Of a DNA stretch of 64,000 bases, positions 31,769 through 40,773 are shown one piece after another. The first letter of the stretch is position 1, and the number at the start of each line of letters is the position of its first letter. Source of the DNA: VRUE01 sp963718775 (GTDB lineage Bacteria; Actinomycetota; Thermoleophilia; Solirubrobacterales; 70-9); the NCBI GenBank assembly GCA_963718775.1, contig OY970377.1, positions 620,001 through 684,000 of the forward strand. The letters run 5' to 3'. The position numbers and the translations under genes are program-made. The notes below the pieces were generated by a model that did not search any database, had not been told where the DNA came from, and saw nothing but the letters and a program-made list of their open reading frames with translations.

Positions 31769-32569
31769 GTGCGCGTCAGTCTCCGGCCCGATCCACGCAA
31801 AGGTGTCTTCGAGACCCTGCTCGTCCTCGACGGGCAGCCGGTCGAGCTCGACGCGCACTTGGAGAGGCTCAACAGCAGCCTCGACACGCTCTACGAGGCC
31901 GACCTGCCCCGTGGCGCAACCAACGAGGTGATCGCCCGCGCGCGGGCGATCCGCCACGGCAAATTGCGCCTCACCGTGGCGCCCGTCGAGAATGGGAAGC
32001 TCGAGACGCGGATCGCGACCTCGGAGGTCGAGGCGGAGAAAGTCTTCCCCGACCCTGAGCGAGGCGTCCGCCTGCGCAGCGTTGTCGTCGACGACGGGCT
32101 CGGCGACCACAAGTGGGCCGACCGCCGCCTGCTCGAACACGCCACCGCCGTCCAAGCCGGGGAGCTGCCGCTGGTCGTCGACAACGACGGCGCCGTGCTC
32201 GAGGCCTCCCGTGGCAGCGTCTTCGCGGTGCTGGCCGGCGGACGGCTGCGCACGCCCGCCACGGACGGGCGCATCCTGCCCAGCATCGCCCGCCAGCGAG
32301 GCTGGACGTCGCGCACGAGGCGGGGATCGACGTCGGCGAGGGGACATTCACGCTCGACGGATCTGGGCAGCGCCTGCGAGGTCTTCCTCGCCGGCTCGGT
32401 GCGCGGCATCGAGCCGGTCCGCTCGCTCGACGGCGCAGAGCTCGCTCAGCCAGGTGAGATCAGCGCGCGGATTGCGGCTGGTCTGCGCGCTCGCTGGCTT
32501 GGGGCGCCGCAAGCGGAATTCGCTGCAGTTGTCGCAGCCGGGCGACGAGGCGGTCCGCCCGCTCGCTGA
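31769..32569 (+). CDS. pabC: Aminodeoxychorismate lyase-like PLP enzyme (two compensating shifts)
   Basis: This fold-type IV PLP enzyme of about 266 residues has VFETLLVLDGQPVELDAHLE near the N-terminus (the F-E-T start of class IV aminotransferases), DDGLGDHKWADRRLL carrying the PLP-binding Lys, and VVDNDGAVLEASRGSVFAVL (the E-A-S-R segment binding PLP phosphate). Residues about 175-198 are read in a wrong frame: a -1 near 32295 and a +1 near 32362 restore RLDVAHEAGIDVGEGTFTL. It pairs with divergent PabB to form p-aminobenzoate. The C-terminal tail overlaps the antisense gene at 32460. Confidence 0.82.
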   Translation: MRVSLRPDPRKGVFETLLVLDGQPVELDAHLERLNSSLDTLYEADLPRGATNEVIARARAIRHGKLRLTVAPVENGKLETRIATSEVEAEKVFPDPERGVRLRSVVVDDGLGDHKWADRRLLEHATAVQAGELPLVVDNDGAVLEASRGSVFAVLAGGRLRTPATDGRILPSIARQRGWTSRTRRGSTSARGHSRSTDLGSACEVFLAGSVRGIEPVRSLDGAELAQPGEISARIAAGLRARWLGAPQAEFAAVVAAGRRGGPPAR

Positions 32570-32870
32570 AGTCAGTCAGGCTGTCGTCCTCGCGCTCGGG
32601 CGCCGGCGCGGGCGGCGCCACCGCGATCGATTCGACCCGGCCCTGCGCGTCGAGGGCGGCAACGCTTGCCCGCTCGGCCAGCTCGGCCGCACGGCGAGCC
32701 TGCTCGGCAGCGTCGATCGCCGCGGCGCCGACCGTCATCACCGCCGCCTCGGAGGCTCGCGCGGTAACCAGCGCCTCGTCGATCCGCCGCTCGAGCTCGC
32801 CGATCAGCGGCGGCCGCGAGTGCTCGGGCAGCAACCAGTCCTGTGTGGTGTCGCGAGCCGCGCCCTCCAT
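32460..32870 (-). CDS. Hypothetical Ala/Glu-rich helical protein
   Basis: This 136-residue frame is mostly predicted helix: ELERRIDEALVTARASEAAV, AAAIDAAEQARRAAELAERA and SLTDFSERADRLVARLRQLQ, typical of a small coiled-coil protein. ATG 32870 opens it, divergent from the lyase gene at 32977. Its last 37 codons overlap the 3' end of pabC on the other strand, so one of the two annotated ends may be wrong. No function can be assigned, and coding status is moderately supported. Confidence 0.5.
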   Translation of the reverse strand: MEGAARDTTQDWLLPEHSRPPLIGELERRIDEALVTARASEAAVMTVGAAAIDAAEQARRAAELAERASVAALDAQGRVESIAVAPPAPAPEREDDSLTDFSERADRLVARLRQLQRIPLAAPQASERADQPQSAR

Positions 32871-32976
32871 CTACAGCCAAGGTACGGCGGCGGGCGCCGA
32901 ACTCCTCTGCCCGTCACGAACGCGCGTTTGGCTAGATTGCCTGCCGACGACCGAACCGAACGACGCGAGGAGCAGT

Positions 32977-34029
32977 GTGAGAAACCCCAGAGACTTCTTC
33001 CAGCCGCAGGCGATCGGCGCCCCCGAGCCGCTGCGCGAGATCCCGGTCAAGCCCTCGCGGATGATCCACTTCCTCGACTTCTCCAACGAGAAGATGGTCG
33101 AAAAGGCCGCCGGCATCGCCGAGAAGACCGACATCCTGCTCGGCAACCTCGAGGACGCGATCCCGGTCGACCGCAAGGAGGCCGCCCGCGCCGGCCTGGT
33201 CCAGGCCGCCAAGGAGTCCGACTTCGGCCAGACCGCGCTCTGGACCCGGGTCAACTCGCTGGAGAGCCCCTGGGTGCTCGACGACCTGACCACGCTGGTC
33301 ACCGAGATCGGCGACAAGCTCGAGGTCGTGATGGTGCCCAAGGTCGAGGGCGCCTGGGACATCCATTACGTCGACCGCCTGCTCGCCCAGCTCGAGGCGA
33401 AGGCCGGGCTCGACCGCCCGATCCTGATCCACGCGATCCTCGAGACCGCCCAGGGCGTCGTCAACCTCGAGGAGATCGCCGCCGCCAGCCCGCGCATGCA
33501 GGGGATGAGCTTCGGCCCCGCCGACCTCGCCGCCTCGCGGCGGATGAAGACGACCCGCGTCGGCGGCGGCCACCCCGGCTACCGCGTGATGGAGGACCCC
33601 GCCGACCCGGAGAACCCCGAGGCCGACCGGGTCAGCGCCCAGCAGGACCTCTGGCACTACTCGATCGCCCGCATGGTCGATGCCTGCGCGGCGACCGGCA
33701 TCCTGCCCTTCTACGGCCCCTTCGGCGACATCAAGGACACGGCCGGCTGCGAGACCCAGTTCCGCGCCGCCTTCCTGATGGGCTGCGTCGGCGCCTGGTC
33801 GCTGCACCCGGTGCAGATCGACATCGCCAAGAAGGTCTTCAGCCCGCCGCCGGAGGAGGTCAAGTTCGCCAAGAAGGTGCTGGAGGCGATCCCGGACGGC
33901 CGCGGCGTCCACATGATCGACGGCAAGATGCAGGACGACGCCACCTGGAAGCAGTGCAAGGTGATGGTCGAGCTGGCCGAGATGCTGGCGGCCAAGGATC
34001 CTGAGCTGGCCGAGACATACGGCTTCTAG
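32977..34029 (+). CDS. mcl: Malyl-CoA/beta-methylmalyl-CoA lyase (CitE superfamily)
   Basis: This 350-residue protein resembles, from memory, the Chloroflexus aurantiacus malyl-CoA lyase (about 348 residues) along its full length. Shared blocks are QAIGAPEPLREIPVKPSR, LLGNLEDAIPVDRKEAARAG, LETAQGVVNLEEIA (Glu metal ligand), SFGPADLAASRRMKTTRVGG, WHYSIARMVDACAATG, FYGPFGDIKDTAGCE, and KMQDDATWKQCKVMV. It cleaves malyl-CoA or beta-methylmalyl-CoA to glyoxylate plus acetyl- or propionyl-CoA, completing the ethylmalonyl-CoA pathway; Chloroflexus-type enzymes also use citramalyl-CoA. GTG 32977 has a GCGAGGAG ribosome-binding site. Confidence 0.92.
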   Translation: MRNPRDFFQPQAIGAPEPLREIPVKPSRMIHFLDFSNEKMVEKAAGIAEKTDILLGNLEDAIPVDRKEAARAGLVQAAKESDFGQTALWTRVNSLESPWVLDDLTTLVTEIGDKLEVVMVPKVEGAWDIHYVDRLLAQLEAKAGLDRPILIHAILETAQGVVNLEEIAAASPRMQGMSFGPADLAASRRMKTTRVGGGHPGYRVMEDPADPENPEADRVSAQQDLWHYSIARMVDACAATGILPFYGPFGDIKDTAGCETQFRAAFLMGCVGAWSLHPVQIDIAKKVFSPPPEEVKFAKKVLEAIPDGRGVHMIDGKMQDDATWKQCKVMVELAEMLAAKDPELAETYGF

Positions 34030-34244
34030 CGCTGTTTAAGCCTTAGAACAGTGGGCTGTTCGAAGCCCCACTGCTGAACCGCGGCGGTCCGCCCTGCCGT
34101 ACTCCCAATTCCCCATGCAATTTCCATGACGCGCTAACGTGATTCTGCGCGCCTGCCGATAGGGGGGAGGAACCGAATATCGGCGCTCCCAAATCTGAGT
34201 TTCGTTCAATAAACCCCCCCAAAAAAAGGCAACTCCTCCCTCCC
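34030..34244 (+). promoter_or_regulatory. Leader region of the polysaccharide operon with alternative hairpins
   Basis: This 215-bp non-coding stretch lies between mcl and the first polysaccharide gene. Two mutually exclusive hairpins occur at its start: GAACAG-TGGG-CTGTTC (34046-34061) and CAGTGGGCT with AGCCCCACTG (34049-34073). A further stem CCGATA/TATCGG lies downstream, and a C7A7 tract (34214-34227) lies about 18 bases before the ATG. This may contain the mcl terminator and a regulated leader or slippery tract for the operon. Confidence 0.45.
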
Positions 34245-35870
34245 ATGCACAGCTCGACCGATCTCCCCCTCGAACGCGGCGGCTTTCCCGCCAGTGAGCC
34301 GCGCCGCGCTGCCCTCGTCCAGGACCGCCCCACGCTGGGCAGCCTGCCGCGTGCCAGTCGCGGGCTCGGCTGGTGGCTGCCGCCCGCTGGTCGACCTGAT
34401 CTCCTCCTCGGTCGCGCTCGCCGTCATCGCCCTGATCGCCGGCGCCGCCGTCTTCCCGGCGTTGCCGGTCGCGCCGCTGCTGCTCGTCGTCCTCAACGGC
34501 ATCCTCGGCGTCTACGGCGCCAACACCGCCAAGAGCGGGCTCGGCAGCGAGGACGGGATGGCCTGGCCGGTGATCCGGCTGCTGATGGCCGCCGTCTTCG
34601 CCTGGTCCGCCTCGCTGCTCACCTCCCTCGACGGCGGCGCGCAGCTCGCCCTCTGGGCTCGCCTTCGCGGTCCTCGACACGGCTGGCCGGGCGCTCAGCG
34701 CGCCGCTGCTCGGACGCCTCGACCGAGTCGAGCGCTGGGTCCTGGTCGGTGACGACGCGACCGCCGAGCGACTCAAAGCGTACGAGCCGCTGCGCAAATA
34801 CGCCAGCGTCGTCTGCACCGTCGCCCCCTTCGAGGACCGCTCCAACTCCGCCGATCGCGTCGCCGCGCTGGAGATCGTCGACCGCTACCGCGCCGACCGC
34901 GTCGTGATCGGCACCCAGCACGCCGACGACGAGAGCCTGCTCGACCTGGTCCGCGCCTTCAAGTCGATCGGCGTGCCGGTCAGCCTGCTGCCCCGACCGC
35001 TCGACCTGCTCGAGGCGCCGGCGGCGACGCCGAGCCAGGTCGGCGGCGTGCCGCTGATCGAGGTCGAGGCGCTGGCCACCCGCCGGGCGATCCCCTACGT
35101 CGGCCCCGACCGCCGCAGCAGCCGCAAGACCCTGGTCAGCGTCGTCGTGCCGGCGATGAACGAGGAAAAGAACATCGGCCACGTGCTGAAAGAACTCCCC
35201 GAGGGACCTGCACGAGGTGATCCTCGTCGACGGCAACTCCGAGGACGACACGATCGAGGCCGCCCGCCAGGCCTACCCCGACATCCGCGTCCTGGTCCAG
35301 AGCGGCCGCGGCAAGGGCGATGCCTTCCGCACCGGCTTCGCCGCCGTCACCGGCAACCTCGTCGTGATGCTCGACGCCGACGGCTCGGCCGATCCGGCCG
35401 AGATCCCCGCTTCGTCGAGGCGCTCGAGGCCGGCGCCGACTTCGCCAAGGGCTCGCGCTTCCTGCCCGGCGGCGGCAGCGCCGACATCACCAGGCTGCGC
35501 AGCACTCGGCAACGCCGTGCTCAGCGGCACCGCCAACCTCCTGCACGGCACCCACTTCACCGACCTCTGCTACGGCTACAACGCCTTCTGGGCGCGCTGC
35601 CTGCCCTTCATCGCGCTCGACGTGCCGGGCTTCGAGGTCGAGACGCTGATCAACCTGCGCATCGCCGGCGCCGGGATGAAGATCACCGAGGTGCCCAGCT
35701 ACGAGCTCGACCGCATCTCCGGCGACAGCAACCTCAACACCTTCCGCGACGGCTTCCGGGTGCTCGGCACGATCCTCAGCGAGGCCCGTCGCCGCCGCAG
35801 CATCCACCACGAGCGCCCCGCCATCGATCGCGACGCACAGAAGGCAAAGACAGCCGCTTCTGCTGCTTGA
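34245..35870 (+). CDS. Membrane CoA-binding-type domain fused to GT2 glycosyltransferase (frameshifted)
   Basis: Read across about five shifts (near 34385, 34658, 35207, 35414 and 35507) it encodes about 540 residues. The N-terminus has four hydrophobic segments (LVDLISSSVALAVIALIAGA, VAPLLLVVLNGILGVYG, ...) and a Rossmann-like region (VERWVLVGDDATAERLKAYE, DRVVIGTQHADDESLLDLVR), as in the front half of initiating sugar-phosphate transferases. The back half is a GT2/dolichyl-phosphate mannosyltransferase-like enzyme: VSVVVPAMNEEKNIGHVLKE, ILVDGNSEDDT, VVMLDADGSADP, YGYNAFWARCLPF. The catalytic C-terminal domain of WbaP/WcaJ is replaced by GT2. It probably starts the polysaccharide operon. Confidence 0.75.
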
Positions 35871-35885
35871 GTACCGGGCACTCGT

Positions 35886-37690
35886 ATGGCCCGCCGGAAA
35901 TCGACGATCGAGCCGTTCCCCCTGATCGTCCTCTGTTCCGGCCTCGGCCTGCTCGTCTGCTCGGTCGCCAACGCCCTCTCCAGGGCGACGCTAGCCCCCA
36001 CTCCGCTGCTCTACTGGGCTCGGCGTCCTCACCGTCGCCCTGCCGATCTTCTACCGGCTCACCTCGCGAGAAGGCCTCAGCGGGCGAGCGGCTGGCCCTG
36101 GTCTGCCTGCTCGGCCTCTCCCTGTACGCGATCAAGGTGATGCGCGACGCGCCGCTCTTCACCTTCTCCGACGAGCTGATCCACGCCTTCAACGCCAACC
36201 AGATCGGCGATCACCACCACCTCTTCCGCGCCAACCCGATCCTCGAGGTGACCCCGAACTACCCCGGCTTGGAGGGCGCCACGTCGGCCTTGATGAAGCT
36301 CACCGGCCTCTCCAGCTACGGCGCCGGGGTCGATCGTCGTCGGCGCCGCCCGCCTGGTCCTGATCGCCTCGCTCTTCCTGCTCTTCGCACGGGTCAGCGG
36401 CTCGGCCCGCGCCGCCGGGCTCGGCGTCGCGATCTACACCGGCAACTTCAACTTCCTCTACTGGGGCGCGCAGTTCTCCTACGAGTCGCTCTCCCTGCCG
36501 CTCCTGTGTTGGTGATGATGGCGCTCGCCGAACGCGAATCGGCGCCGCGGGCGGCGTTGCGAGCCTGGGCCGTGCCGGTCGTGCTCGGCGATCGCCGCGA
36601 TCGTCGTCACGCACCACCTCACCTCCTACGCGCTGAGCGGCATGCTGGCCGCGCTCTCGCTCGCCTACTGGTACGTCCACCGCAACTGGCGCTCGCCCAA
36701 CCCGTGGCCCTTCGCCGTGCTCGCCGTGGCGCTTGCGGTCGCCTGGCTCGTCGTCGTCGCCAGCTCGCACGGTCGGCTACCTGACCCCGGTGCTCAGCGA
36801 ACGCCTTCAGCGCGATCGGCAACACGATCGTCGGCGAAGACGCGCCGCGCGGGCTCTTCCAGGGCGAGGGGACCGACGGTCGCCGAGACGCCGCTGATCG
36901 CCCGCGGGATCGCCCTGCTTCGCCGTGGCGCTGCTTACGGTCGGCCTGCCCTTCGGCCTGCGCGAGCTCTGGCGCCGCTCACCGCAGCAAGCCCTTCGCC
37001 CTGCTCTTCGGCATCGCCGCGATCGGCTTCTTCGGCACCCTCGCGCTGCGCCTCACGCCGCCGGCCTGGGAGACCGGCAACCGGGCCAGCGAGTTCCTCT
37101 TCATCGGCCTCGCCTTCGTGCTCGCCTGCGCTTGCCTGGAGGCGCTGCGCCGCTGGCACGGGCGGGCGGCGGTCCGTGCCATCGCTCGCCGCCGGGCTCG
37201 GCGTCGTCCTCGTCGGCGGCGCGATCTCCGGCTGGCCCTGGGACTCCCAGCTGACCCAGCCGCTGCGCGTCGCCGCCGACGGGCGGACGATCTCCTCGCC
37301 GCCGCTCGGCCTCGCCGAATGGGCCGCCGCCGAGGTGCCCGAGGGACGCTTCGCCGCCAGCACCGCCGACGCCGGGCTGCTGCTCACTCCCGGCGGCCAG
37401 GTGGCAGTGGCGGGCAGCTCACCCGACATCGAAGACATCATCGACGAGGAGAGCCTCGGCGGCTGGGAGCTGCCGCTTGCTGCGCCGCAACAAGCTGCGC
37501 TACGTCGTCGCCGACCGCCGCGAGACCCGACGACGACAGCCTGCGCGGCTACTACTTCGCCACCGAGGGATCGGCCGCCGCCGAGCTCTCGCCGAAGAGC
37601 GTCACCACCAAGTTCGGCCGCATGCCCGGGGCAGCGCGCGTCTACACGAACGGCCCGATCACGGTCTTCGACCTGAAGGGGCGGCGATGA
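35886..37690 (+). CDS. Polytopic membrane protein of polysaccharide assembly (heavily frameshifted)
   Basis: It encodes about 590 residues when read across roughly a dozen single-base shifts. It shows about ten TM segments (PLIVLCSGLGLLVCSVANAL, YWLGVLTVALPIFYRL, LGVAIYTGNFNFLYWGAQFS, FAVLAVALAVAWLVVVASS, ...), a TFSDELIHAFNANQIGDHHH loop, and a C-terminal extracytoplasmic region (FAASTADAGLLLTPGGQVAV). The pattern suits a membrane glycosyltransferase (GT39/GT83-like) or oligosaccharide polymerase. It starts at ATG 35886. Continuous protein homology through the shifts indicates error-containing sequence rather than decay. Confidence 0.6.
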
Positions 37691-38475
37691 GGGGCCACGC
37701 CGACCTGCGCGCCGCGGTCGCGGCATCGCTGCTCTGCGCCGTGCTGGCGCTGCTCCTGCCGCTCTCGGGGCTGCGAGCTCGTCTTCGCCTTGCCCCTGGC
37801 CCTCTTCCTGCCCGGCTACGCGATCGTCGCCGCGACCTTCGCCCGCCGGCGACTCGAGCTGGCCGCAAGTGCTCCTGCTCAGCCTCGGCCTCAGCCTGGC
37901 GACGCTGGCGCTGGGCGCCGTCGCTGCTCAACTACATGCCGGGCGGGATCCGCGCCGGCAGCTGGGCATCGCTTCTGGTCTTGATCGTGCTCGCCGCCTG
38001 CCGGGGGGCGGCTCTGAGACGGCCGAAGCCGACGACGACCAGGCTGGCGATCCCGCGATTCTCGCCGCGCCGGACCGAGCTGGGAATGCTCGCCGCGGGC
38101 GCTCTGGCGGTTCTGGCGGCGCTCGTGCTCGCCTTCGTGCCGCTCTCCGCCAAGAACGCGATCGGCTATACGGAGATGTGGATCAAGCCGTTCAGCAACG
38201 AGAGCCGCGCCGGCGTGAAGATCGGCGTCGGCAACCGTGAGCAGAGCGACGCCGAGTATCGCCTGCGCGTCCACATCGGCGCTGAAGGAGAAGAAACCAT
38301 CACCTACCGCGTCGCCCTCGAGCCCGGCCAGACCCAGGTGCGGGTGGTGCCGATCGAGACCCCGTCGTCGGGCCAGCCGACGCCGATCGTCGCCGTCCTC
38401 GTCATGGCCGACAGCCCGACGCGCCCCTACCGCCGCGTCTCGGCCTGGATCCCGCCCACGGGGGAATCGGGATGA
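37687..38475 (+). CDS. DUF1616-type membrane protein (frameshifted)
   Basis: It encodes about 260 residues. Several TM helices (AASLLCAVLALLLPLSG, FALPLALFLPGYAIVAATF, LLLSLGLSLATLALGA, ELGMLAAGALAVLAALVLAF) include the LPGYA motif typical of DUF1616 proteins in archaeal and actinobacterial surface-glycan loci. An extracytoplasmic tail (TEMWIKPFSNESRAGVKIGV, VALEPGQTQVRVVPIETPSS) follows. About three +1 shifts interrupt the first half. It overlaps both neighbours (ATGA at each end), indicating one operon. The molecular role is unknown. Confidence 0.65.
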   Translation: MRGHADLRAAVAASLLCAVLALLLPLSGLRARLRLAPGPLPARLRDRRRDLRPPATRAGRKCSCSASASAWRRWRWAPSLLNYMPGGIRAGSWASLLVLIVLAACRGAALRRPKPTTTRLAIPRFSPRRTELGMLAAGALAVLAALVLAFVPLSAKNAIGYTEMWIKPFSNESRAGVKIGVGNREQSDAEYRLRVHIGAEGEETITYRVALEPGQTQVRVVPIETPSSGQPTPIVAVLVMADSPTRPYRRVSAWIPPTGESG

Positions 38476-39560
38476 CGCCCGCCGACGACCTCACGGTCGA
38501 CATCGTCGTCAACAACTACAACTACGACCGCTTCCTCGCCGACGCGATCGAGAGCGCCCTGAGTCAGACCCACGAGCGGGTCCAGGTGATCGTCGTCGAC
38601 GACGGCTCCAGCGACGGCTCGCGCGAGCTGCTGCGCGACTACGAGGACAGGGCCACCGTCGTGCTCAAGGAGAACGGCGGCCAGGCCTCGGCGCTCAACG
38701 CCGGCATGGAGCGCAGCGAGGGCGACGTGGTGGTCTTCCTCGACGCCGACGACACCCTCCATCCCGAGGCGGCGGCTCGGGTCGCCGCGGTCTTCGCCGC
38801 CAACGAGAACGTCGTCAAGGCGCAGTTCCGCATCGCGGTGATCGACGCCGAGGGCGAGCCGACCGGAGCGATCAAGCCGGCGGCCCACCTGCCGATGCCC
38901 AGCGGCGACATGCGCCATGACGAGCTGGCCTCCCCCTACGACCTGGTCTGGATGGCGACCAGCGCCAACGCCTTCCGGGCCGAGGCGCTGCGCCGGATCC
39001 TGCCGATTCCAGAGCAGGACTTCCGGCTCTGCGCCGACTGGTACCTGGTCCACCTGACGGCGCTGCTCGGCGAGGTCGTCTCGCTGGAAGAGGCCTGGGG
39101 CGCCTACCGGCTGCACGGCGCCAACAGCTACGAGCCACAGGGCGCCGACCTCGACATCGCCCACCTGCGGAAGACGATCGGCTTCGCCGCCGTCACCTCC
39201 CCACCGCTTCTGCGACTCGCCGGCGAGCTGGGCCTGCCCCGGCCGGAGCGGATCCTCTCGCTGGCCGACCTCGCCAACCGGATCATCTCGCTGAGGCTGG
39301 AGCCCGACCAGCACCCGATCGGGAGCGACCGCGCGGCGGGCCTCGTCCTCGACGCCGCCCGGGCGGCGCGACGGCGCTCCAACGTCTCGGCGGCGATGAA
39401 GGCGATGTTCGTCGCCTGGTTCGCGGCGATGGCGATCGCGCCGCGGCCGCTTGCCCGCCGCCTCGCGACCCTCTTCCTCTTCCCGCAGAGCCGCAGCTCC
39501 CTCAACCGCGTTCTCGGTCGCTTCCAGCGCTCTGGGGGCCGAGCCGTCACCGCCGCCTGA
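38472..39560 (+). CDS. Family 2 glycosyltransferase
   Basis: This 362-residue intact GT-A fold enzyme has TVDIVVNNYNYDRFLADAIE, VIVVDDGSSDGSRELL (nucleotide-sugar binding Asp), VVFLDADDTLHPEAAARV (metal-binding DAD), a DFRLCADWYLVHLTALLGEV acceptor region and a helical C-terminal tail. It transfers a sugar from a nucleotide donor to a growing glycan; donor and acceptor are unknown. Its start overlaps the DUF1616 stop by four bases. Confidence 0.88.
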   Translation: MTPADDLTVDIVVNNYNYDRFLADAIESALSQTHERVQVIVVDDGSSDGSRELLRDYEDRATVVLKENGGQASALNAGMERSEGDVVVFLDADDTLHPEAAARVAAVFAANENVVKAQFRIAVIDAEGEPTGAIKPAAHLPMPSGDMRHDELASPYDLVWMATSANAFRAEALRRILPIPEQDFRLCADWYLVHLTALLGEVVSLEEAWGAYRLHGANSYEPQGADLDIAHLRKTIGFAAVTSPPLLRLAGELGLPRPERILSLADLANRIISLRLEPDQHPIGSDRAAGLVLDAARAARRRSNVSAAMKAMFVAWFAAMAIAPRPLARRLATLFLFPQSRSSLNRVLGRFQRSGGRAVTAA

Positions 39561-39561
39561 G

Positions 39562-40773
39562 ATGCGCATCCTGCTCGTCACCTCGATGGTGCCCGACGCC
39601 GAGGGCATCGGCGCGATGCCGAAGCTCTACGACGCCCAGCTGCGCGGCCTCGCCGAGCGCCACGAGGTCACCCTCGTCTCCACCTTCGGCGAAGACCCGG
39701 GGCAGGCCGAGGCGGCCGAGAGACTGCTGCGCTCCGGCGTCGACGCCCACATCGTCGACCGGCGGCGCTCCCGTTCGGCGCTGCGCCGCTGGCAGGTCCG
39801 CAGCGAGCTCGCCGGCAGCTGGCTGCGGCACGACTGGCCCTGGCGGGTCGTCTGCGGCGCCGCCGGCGTGCAACCGCTGATCGACGGCCTCGCTGCCTCG
39901 CGCCAGTTCGACGTCGTCGCCGTCGAGGACAACCCGGTCGGGGTGCTGCGCTTCCCCGCCGGGGCGCCGGCGGTGCTGACCGAGCACGAGGCGGTGCGGG
40001 CGCCGGCCAGCGAATGGCGGGCGGCACGATTCTCCGAACGGCCCAAGCAGGCCCTGCGCAGCGCCGACTGGCGCCGCTGGGACTCCTTCCTGCCAAGGGT
40101 CTGGCGGCGCTTCGCGATGCTGCAGGTCTACTGCGAGGGAGACGCCGCGGCTGTGCGGCGACTCGCCCCCGAGCTCGCCGAGGGGATTCGCGTCAACCCC
40201 TACGGAATGGTGCTGCCAGCGGCGCTCGACCCTGCCGGCGAGCAGCCCGGCACGATCCTCTTCACCGGCACCTTCGCCCACCTGCCCAACCGCGACGCGG
40301 CCCGCTGGCTCGCCACCGAGATCATGCCCGTGGTCCGCAGCCGCCAGCCGGGCGCGCGGCTGCGCCTGGTCGGCAGCGCGCCGCCACGCGAGGTGCTCGA
40401 CCTGGCCGGCCCCGACGTCGAAGTGATCGCCGACGCGCCCAGCATGCAGCCGCACCTGGAGGCGGCCTCGGTGGTGCTGGCGCCGGTGCGCAGCGGCGGC
40501 GGGATGCGAATGAAGGTGCTCGAGGCGATGGCGCGGCAGAAGGCCGTCGTCACCACGCCGCTCGGCGCCGAAGGGTTCACCGCGCTCGATCCCGAGCCGC
40601 CCTTCGTGGTCGCCGCGGACGCCGAGAGCATCGGCGCTGCCACCGCCGCGCTGCTGGCCGACGACTCGGCGCGACACGAGCTGGGCCGTCGCGCCCGCGA
40701 CTTCGCCGAGCGCCACCACAGCCCGCGAGCCTGGGCAGCGCGACTCGAAACGGTCTACGAGGAGGCTCTGTGA
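39562..40773 (+). CDS. Family 4 glycosyltransferase
   Basis: This 403-residue GT-B enzyme starts at ATG 39562, one base after the GT2 stop. The N-terminal domain reads RILLVTSMVPDAEGIGAMPK. The C-terminal donor-binding domain has TILFTGTFAHLPNRDAARWL, PGARLRLVGSAPPREVLDLA and PVRSGGGMRMKVLEAMARQK, with the usual E-x(7)-E reduced to GGGMRMKVLEAMA as in GT4 members that use GMRMK. It retains sugar configuration. The stop overlaps the next start (GTGA) at palindrome F. Confidence 0.88.
   Translation: MRILLVTSMVPDAEGIGAMPKLYDAQLRGLAERHEVTLVSTFGEDPGQAEAAERLLRSGVDAHIVDRRRSRSALRRWQVRSELAGSWLRHDWPWRVVCGAAGVQPLIDGLAASRQFDVVAVEDNPVGVLRFPAGAPAVLTEHEAVRAPASEWRAARFSERPKQALRSADWRRWDSFLPRVWRRFAMLQVYCEGDAAAVRRLAPELAEGIRVNPYGMVLPAALDPAGEQPGTILFTGTFAHLPNRDAARWLATEIMPVVRSRQPGARLRLVGSAPPREVLDLAGPDVEVIADAPSMQPHLEAASVVLAPVRSGGGMRMKVLEAMARQKAVVTTPLGAEGFTALDPEPPFVVAADAESIGAATAALLADDSARHELGRRARDFAERHHSPRAWAARLETVYEEAL

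Noticed and set aside
34046..34080. A tRNA-like T-arm around GGGCTGTTCGAAGCCC
   Set aside because: The loop is six bases, and no acceptor, D or anticodon stems can be found around it.
34658..37900. Programmed ribosomal frameshifting as the cause of the broken genes
   Set aside because: The sites have no common slippery sequence or downstream structure, affect unrelated families, and include opposite-direction shifts; sequence error explains them more simply.
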